Assembly (NCBI GenBank): GCA_007133255.1 | Contig: SLMY01000274.1 | Coordinates: forward strand, 1-9,179 | Source: Clostridiales bacterium | Lineage (GTDB): Bacteria > Bacillota > Clostridia > Saccharofermentanales > UBA5734 | Reading direction: 5' to 3' | Length of the DNA: 9,179 nucleotides | In this document: positions 5,607-9,179 of the stretch, one piece after another | How positions within the stretch are numbered: the stretch's first letter is position 1 | How the letters are laid out: each line of letters opens with the position of its first letter | The notes under the pieces: generated by a model | What the model was told of the DNA's origin: nothing | Databases searched by the model: none | Seen by the model: the letters and a program-made list of their open reading frames with translations, nothing else | Made by a program: the position numbers and the translations under genes

Positions 5607-8600
5607 TTGTGATCTAGACTGATCTATCAGCTCACGGTTTTGTTCGACAACCGGAACCGGTGTAACGTTACGGTAACGTGCCATACCTGTACCTGCCGGT
5701 ATCAGTTTACCAATAATAACATTTTCCTTAAGTCCAATCAGCGGATCTATTTTCCCTTTAACCGCGGCATCGGTCAAAACACGTGTTGTTTCCTGGAATG
5801 AAGCGGCAGACAAGAAAGAATCTGTCGCCAGCGACGCTTTTGTAATGCCAAGCAGAACTCGTTTACCGCTGGCAGGTGTCTCTCCAGCCGATATCGCTCT
5901 GTCGTTCTCATTTTCAAAGTCAAACATATCAACCATACTGCCCGTCATCAGATCTGTGTCACCTGGATCGTCAATACGAATCTTACGCATCATCTGACGA
6001 GTGATAATCTCAACATGCTTATCATTTATCTCAACACCATTGTTTTTGTATACTTTTAAAACTTCATGAATGATATATTTCTGAACACCGCGAACACCTT
6101 TTATCCGCATAATGTCATGTGGATTAACTGATCCATCGGTGAGCAGATCACCGGCCTCAATAGAATCGCCTGTGCTGACTACTAGCGGCGCGCTAAGCGG
6201 TATGGAATAGGTCACAGCTTCACCATCAGATGAGGTAACCGTTATCTCACGTTTACGCTTACTTGTTTCTTCAACTTTCACAACGCCGCCCAGCTCTGAT
6301 ATAACAGCCTGACCTTTAGGTTTTCTTGCTTCAAAAAGCTCTTCAACACGCGGCAGACCCTGTGTAATATCATCGCCAGAAGCGATCCCTCCAGTATGGA
6401 AAGTACGCATGGTCAGCTGTGTACCAGGTTCACCGATAGACTGGGCAGCCATGATGCCAACAGCTTCGCCGCCAACAGCAGGTTCAGCAGAGGCCAGGTT
6501 CACACCGTAGCAGTGAGCGCAAATACCATGTTTAGCACGGCAGGACAAGATGGATCGGATTGGGACAAATTTGAAATTCGCTTCCTCAAGTTCTTTGCCG
6601 ATCTGATAATCAATCAGCTGATTATTCGCGACAATCTGTTTGCCCGTTTCGGGATGGACAATGTCCTGCGCGGCATATCGTCCGCTGACCCGATCTGCCA
6701 GTGACTCAACAATCCGCCTGGATTTGCTGGAACCGCCAACAACAACCGCGCTGACTTCAACAAATTCCTCAGTTCCGCAATCTTCTTCACGAATAATAAC
6801 ATCCTGCGCGACATCAACCAGACGACGAGTCAAGTATCCAGAGTCAGCCGTTTTCAACGCTGTGTCTGAGAGTGCTTTACGGGCGCCATGACTGGAGATG
6901 AAAAACTCAAGCACATTCATACCTTCACGCAGGTTTGACTTGATTGGTATTTCAATTGTTTTACCGGAGGTGTCACTCATATTACCGCGCATACCGGCCA
7001 GCTGTTTAATCTGATTAATATTACCGCGGGCTCCTGACTGTGACATCATGTAAACAGGATTGTACCGGCCAAGGTTTTCTTTAAGAGCCTCTGTGATCTC
7101 ATCGGTCGTACGGCGCCAGATATCAACAACAGCCTTATACCGGCCATCATCATTCAGAAGACCGCGCTGATGCTGACGATTGATGTACTCAACTCTCTCT
7201 TCAGCTTCCTGAATATGTCTTTTCTTGACATCAGGAACGATCATGTCGAATATACCTATTGAGATCCCGCCGACTGTTGAATAGTGATAGCCAAGATCTT
7301 TCAGTTTATCGAGTAAGGCCGCTGTTCTGGATATCCCATGTTTATGAACACAGTTTTCAACAATACGAGCCAATTCCTTTTTTCCAACCAGGAAATCACA
7401 TTCAAGCTTCATCGCGTTTTCAGGCAAAGAGCGATCAACAAAACCAAGATCCTGCGGTACCACTTCATTAATGATGAAACGGCCTAATGTGCTCTCAACA
7501 ACTTCGCGTCTGATGACGCCATCAACTTTGCGTTCAATTCTAATCTTAATCCGTGCATGCAGCTCAAGATCATGCGAGTCATATGCCATAATCGCTTCAT
7601 TGACCGATGAAAAGATATGACCTTCACCTTTTTCACCATCACGGTCAATTGTCAGATAGTAGCAACCCAGTACCATATCCTGTGTTGGAACTGTTACAGG
7701 TTTTCCGTCCTGAGGCTTGAGCAGGTTATTGGCCGACAACATCAGGATTCTTGCTTCTGCCTGTGCTTCCGCGGACAACGGAACATGAACAGCCATCTGG
7801 TCACCATCAAAGTCAGCATTATAAGCAGTACAGACAAGCGGGTGCAGCTTGATCGCGCGGCCTTCGACCAGAATGGGTTCAAAGGCTTGAATACCAAGGC
7901 GATGCAAGGTTGGCGCACGATTGAGCAAAACCGGGTGATCTTTAATAACGTCTTCCAAAGTATCCCAAACCAGATCATTGGCCCGATCTACGAGGCGTCT
8001 TGCCGTTTTAATATTATGCGCGTGTCCCGCCTGGACAATGCGCTTCATGACGAAAGGCTTAAACAGCTCCAGAGCCATTTCCTTGGGCAAACCGCACTGG
8101 TGCAGCTTTAACTCCGGACCGACAACTATAACCGATCGTCCCGAATAGTCAACACGTTTTCCGAGCAGGTTCTGCCGGAAACGGCCTTGTTTTCCTTTCA
8201 GCATATCTGAAAGTGATTTTAGCGGGCGATTTCCGGCACCCGTTACCGGTCGGCCGCGACGGCCATTATCGATCAGCGCGTCTACAGCTTCCTGAAGCAT
8301 GCGTTTCTCATTGCGGACAATAATCTCCGGTGCTCCCAGCTGGAGCAGCTTATTCAGACGATTATTGCGGTTTATAACTCTGCGGTACAAGTCATTCAAG
8401 TCTGATGTCGCGAAGCGTCCGCCATCTAACTGAACCATAGGCCGCAGTTCAGGAGGCAGCACCGGCAGTACATCCAGAACCATCCATTCAGGATTATTAC
8501 CCGATTTTTTGAACGCCTCCACAACTTCCAGTCTTTTGACTATACGCACTTTTTTCTGTCCGCTTGCTGAACGAAACTCCTCACGAAGCTCACTCGCCAT

Positions 8601-9167
8601 TAGATCAATATCAATTAAGCCAAGCAGTTCTTTAACAGCTTCAGCTCCCATTTTAGCTCTGAATGTGTTTTTGCCAAACTCCTCAATTGCCTCACGATAT
8701 TCACGTTCGTTGATAACCTGACGCTGTGTGAACCTTGTCATACCCGGATCAATAACAACATAAGCCGCGAAATAGAGTACTTTTTCCAGATTTCGCGGTG
8801 ACATATCAAGAATCAGGCCCATACGGCTGGGTATGCCTCTAAAATACCAGATATGAGAAACAGGCGCGGCCAGTTTAATATGCCCCAGGCGTTCGCGGCG
8901 TACTTTCGATTTTGTAACTTCCACACCGCAGCGATCGCAGACTATACCCTTATATCTGATTTTCTTATACTTACCGCAATGACATTCCCAGTCCTTTGTC
9001 GGTCCAAATATTTTTTCGCAGAACAGTCCGTCACGCTCTGGTTTCAGTGTTCTGTAATTTATTGTCTCTGGTTTTTTCACTTCACCTCTCGACCACTCGA
9101 GAATTTTTTCAGGTGAAGCCAGTCCGATGCCAATGGCTTCGAAATTATTCATTTCTAACATTTGCAT
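5598..9167 (-). CDS. rpoC: DNA-directed RNA polymerase subunit beta'
   Basis: A complete 1189-residue beta' subunit, the catalytic clamp subunit of RNA polymerase. The first zinc site is C62, C64, C77 and C80 (CHCGKYKK..CDRCGVEV). The lid/rudder region and the motif LLGKRVDYSGRSVIVVGPEL lie at about 334-353. The Mg2+-binding active-site motif NADFDGDQM is at 450-458 (D452, D454, D456). The bridge helix is at about 761-795 (GARKALSDTALKTADSGYLTRRLVDVAQD), the second zinc site is C797, C876, C883 and C886, and the trigger loop is at about 903-940 (MAAQSIGEPGTQLTMRTFHTGG). Length fits Bacillota/Clostridia proteins, with no large lineage-specific insert and no intein. The start ATG (9167) has AAGGAG 5 nt upstream; rpoB would be expected just outside the window. 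The last residues QDI and the TAA stop fall in a tandem repeat. No ribosomal protein gene follows, since transcription meets a convergent gene. Confidence 0.98.
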   Translation of the reverse strand: MQMLEMNNFEAIGIGLASPEKILEWSRGEVKKPETINYRTLKPERDGLFCEKIFGPTKDWECHCGKYKKIRYKGIVCDRCGVEVTKSKVRRERLGHIKLAAPVSHIWYFRGIPSRMGLILDMSPRNLEKVLYFAAYVVIDPGMTRFTQRQVINEREYREAIEEFGKNTFRAKMGAEAVKELLGLIDIDLMASELREEFRSASGQKKVRIVKRLEVVEAFKKSGNNPEWMVLDVLPVLPPELRPMVQLDGGRFATSDLNDLYRRVINRNNRLNKLLQLGAPEIIVRNEKRMLQEAVDALIDNGRRGRPVTGAGNRPLKSLSDMLKGKQGRFRQNLLGKRVDYSGRSVIVVGPELKLHQCGLPKEMALELFKPFVMKRIVQAGHAHNIKTARRLVDRANDLVWDTLEDVIKDHPVLLNRAPTLHRLGIQAFEPILVEGRAIKLHPLVCTAYNADFDGDQMAVHVPLSAEAQAEARILMLSANNLLKPQDGKPVTVPTQDMVLGCYYLTIDRDGEKGEGHIFSSVNEAIMAYDSHDLELHARIKIRIERKVDGVIRREVVESTLGRFIINEVVPQDLGFVDRSLPENAMKLECDFLVGKKELARIVENCVHKHGISRTAALLDKLKDLGYHYSTVGGISIGIFDMIVPDVKKRHIQEAEERVEYINRQHQRGLLNDDGRYKAVVDIWRRTTDEITEALKENLGRYNPVYMMSQSGARGNINQIKQLAGMRGNMSDTSGKTIEIPIKSNLREGMNVLEFFISSHGARKALSDTALKTADSGYLTRRLVDVAQDVIIREEDCGTEEFVEVSAVVVGGSSKSRRIVESLADRVSGRYAAQDIVHPETGKQIVANNQLIDYQIGKELEEANFKFVPIRSILSCRAKHGICAHCYGVNLASAEPAVGGEAVGIMAAQSIGEPGTQLTMRTFHTGGIASGDDITQGLPRVEELFEARKPKGQAVISELGGVVKVEETSKRKREITVTSSDGEAVTYSIPLSAPLVVSTGDSIEAGDLLTDGSVNPHDIMRIKGVRGVQKYIIHEVLKVYKNNGVEINDKHVEIITRQMMRKIRIDDPGDTDLMTGSMVDMFDFENENDRAISAGETPASGKRVLLGITKASLATDSFLSAASFQETTRVLTDAAVKGKIDPLIGLKENVIIGKLIPAGTGMARYRNVTPVPVVEQNRELIDQSRSQDI

Positions 9168-9179
9168 GGTGTCTCCTTC

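Noticed and set aside
7617..8111. 164-codon plus-strand open frame
   Set aside because: It lies fully antisense to the conserved catalytic core of rpoC, and its product resembles no protein family I recognise; it is a shadow frame.
5598..9167. Intein or large lineage-specific insertion in rpoC
   Set aside because: The conserved motifs follow each other at normal spacing, and total length is normal for Bacillota.

Overview
The window looks like a low-to-moderate GC Bacillota (Firmicutes) chromosome, most likely a Clostridia-type lineage. The evidence is a 1189-residue RpoC without proteobacterial insertions, a CtsR-type heat-shock repressor start with a matching CtsR operator, strong AGGAGG ribosome binding sites and consensus sigma-A promoters. 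No species can be named from the sequence alone.

Layout from left to right. Positions 1-63 (minus strand) hold the first 21 codons of a probable ctsR gene that runs off the window. It has a TTG start, a strong ribosome binding site, a near-consensus promoter and a 17-bp CtsR box just after the promoter, so it is probably autoregulated. Positions 168-3723 (minus strand) hold a compact three-gene operon for a MacAB-type ABC exporter: membrane-fusion/adaptor protein, then ATPase (8-bp overlap), then FtsX/MacB-type permease (12-bp gap). The permease gene contains a run of 14 T (coding strand). Positions 3724-3971 are a divergent intergenic region with a promoter for the next gene. Positions 3972-5267 (plus strand) encode a stand-alone cobalamin-dependent-type homocysteine S-methyltransferase domain (MetH N-terminal domain) with an odd C-terminal remnant of about 120 residues. 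Positions 5268-5597 are a convergent intergenic region with a hairpin terminator and an array of nine 19-20 bp quasi-palindromic tandem repeats. Positions 5598-9167 (minus strand) are a complete rpoC, whose last two codons and stop codon lie inside the first repeat unit.

The adaptor, ATPase and permease would form one envelope export complex. The rpoC, ctsR and methyltransferase genes are housekeeping or stress genes with no obvious functional link to it. The most unusual structure is the repeat array fused to the end of rpoC. I see no defence system, CRISPR array, transposon or RNA gene, and no clear evidence of a wholly new multi-gene system.
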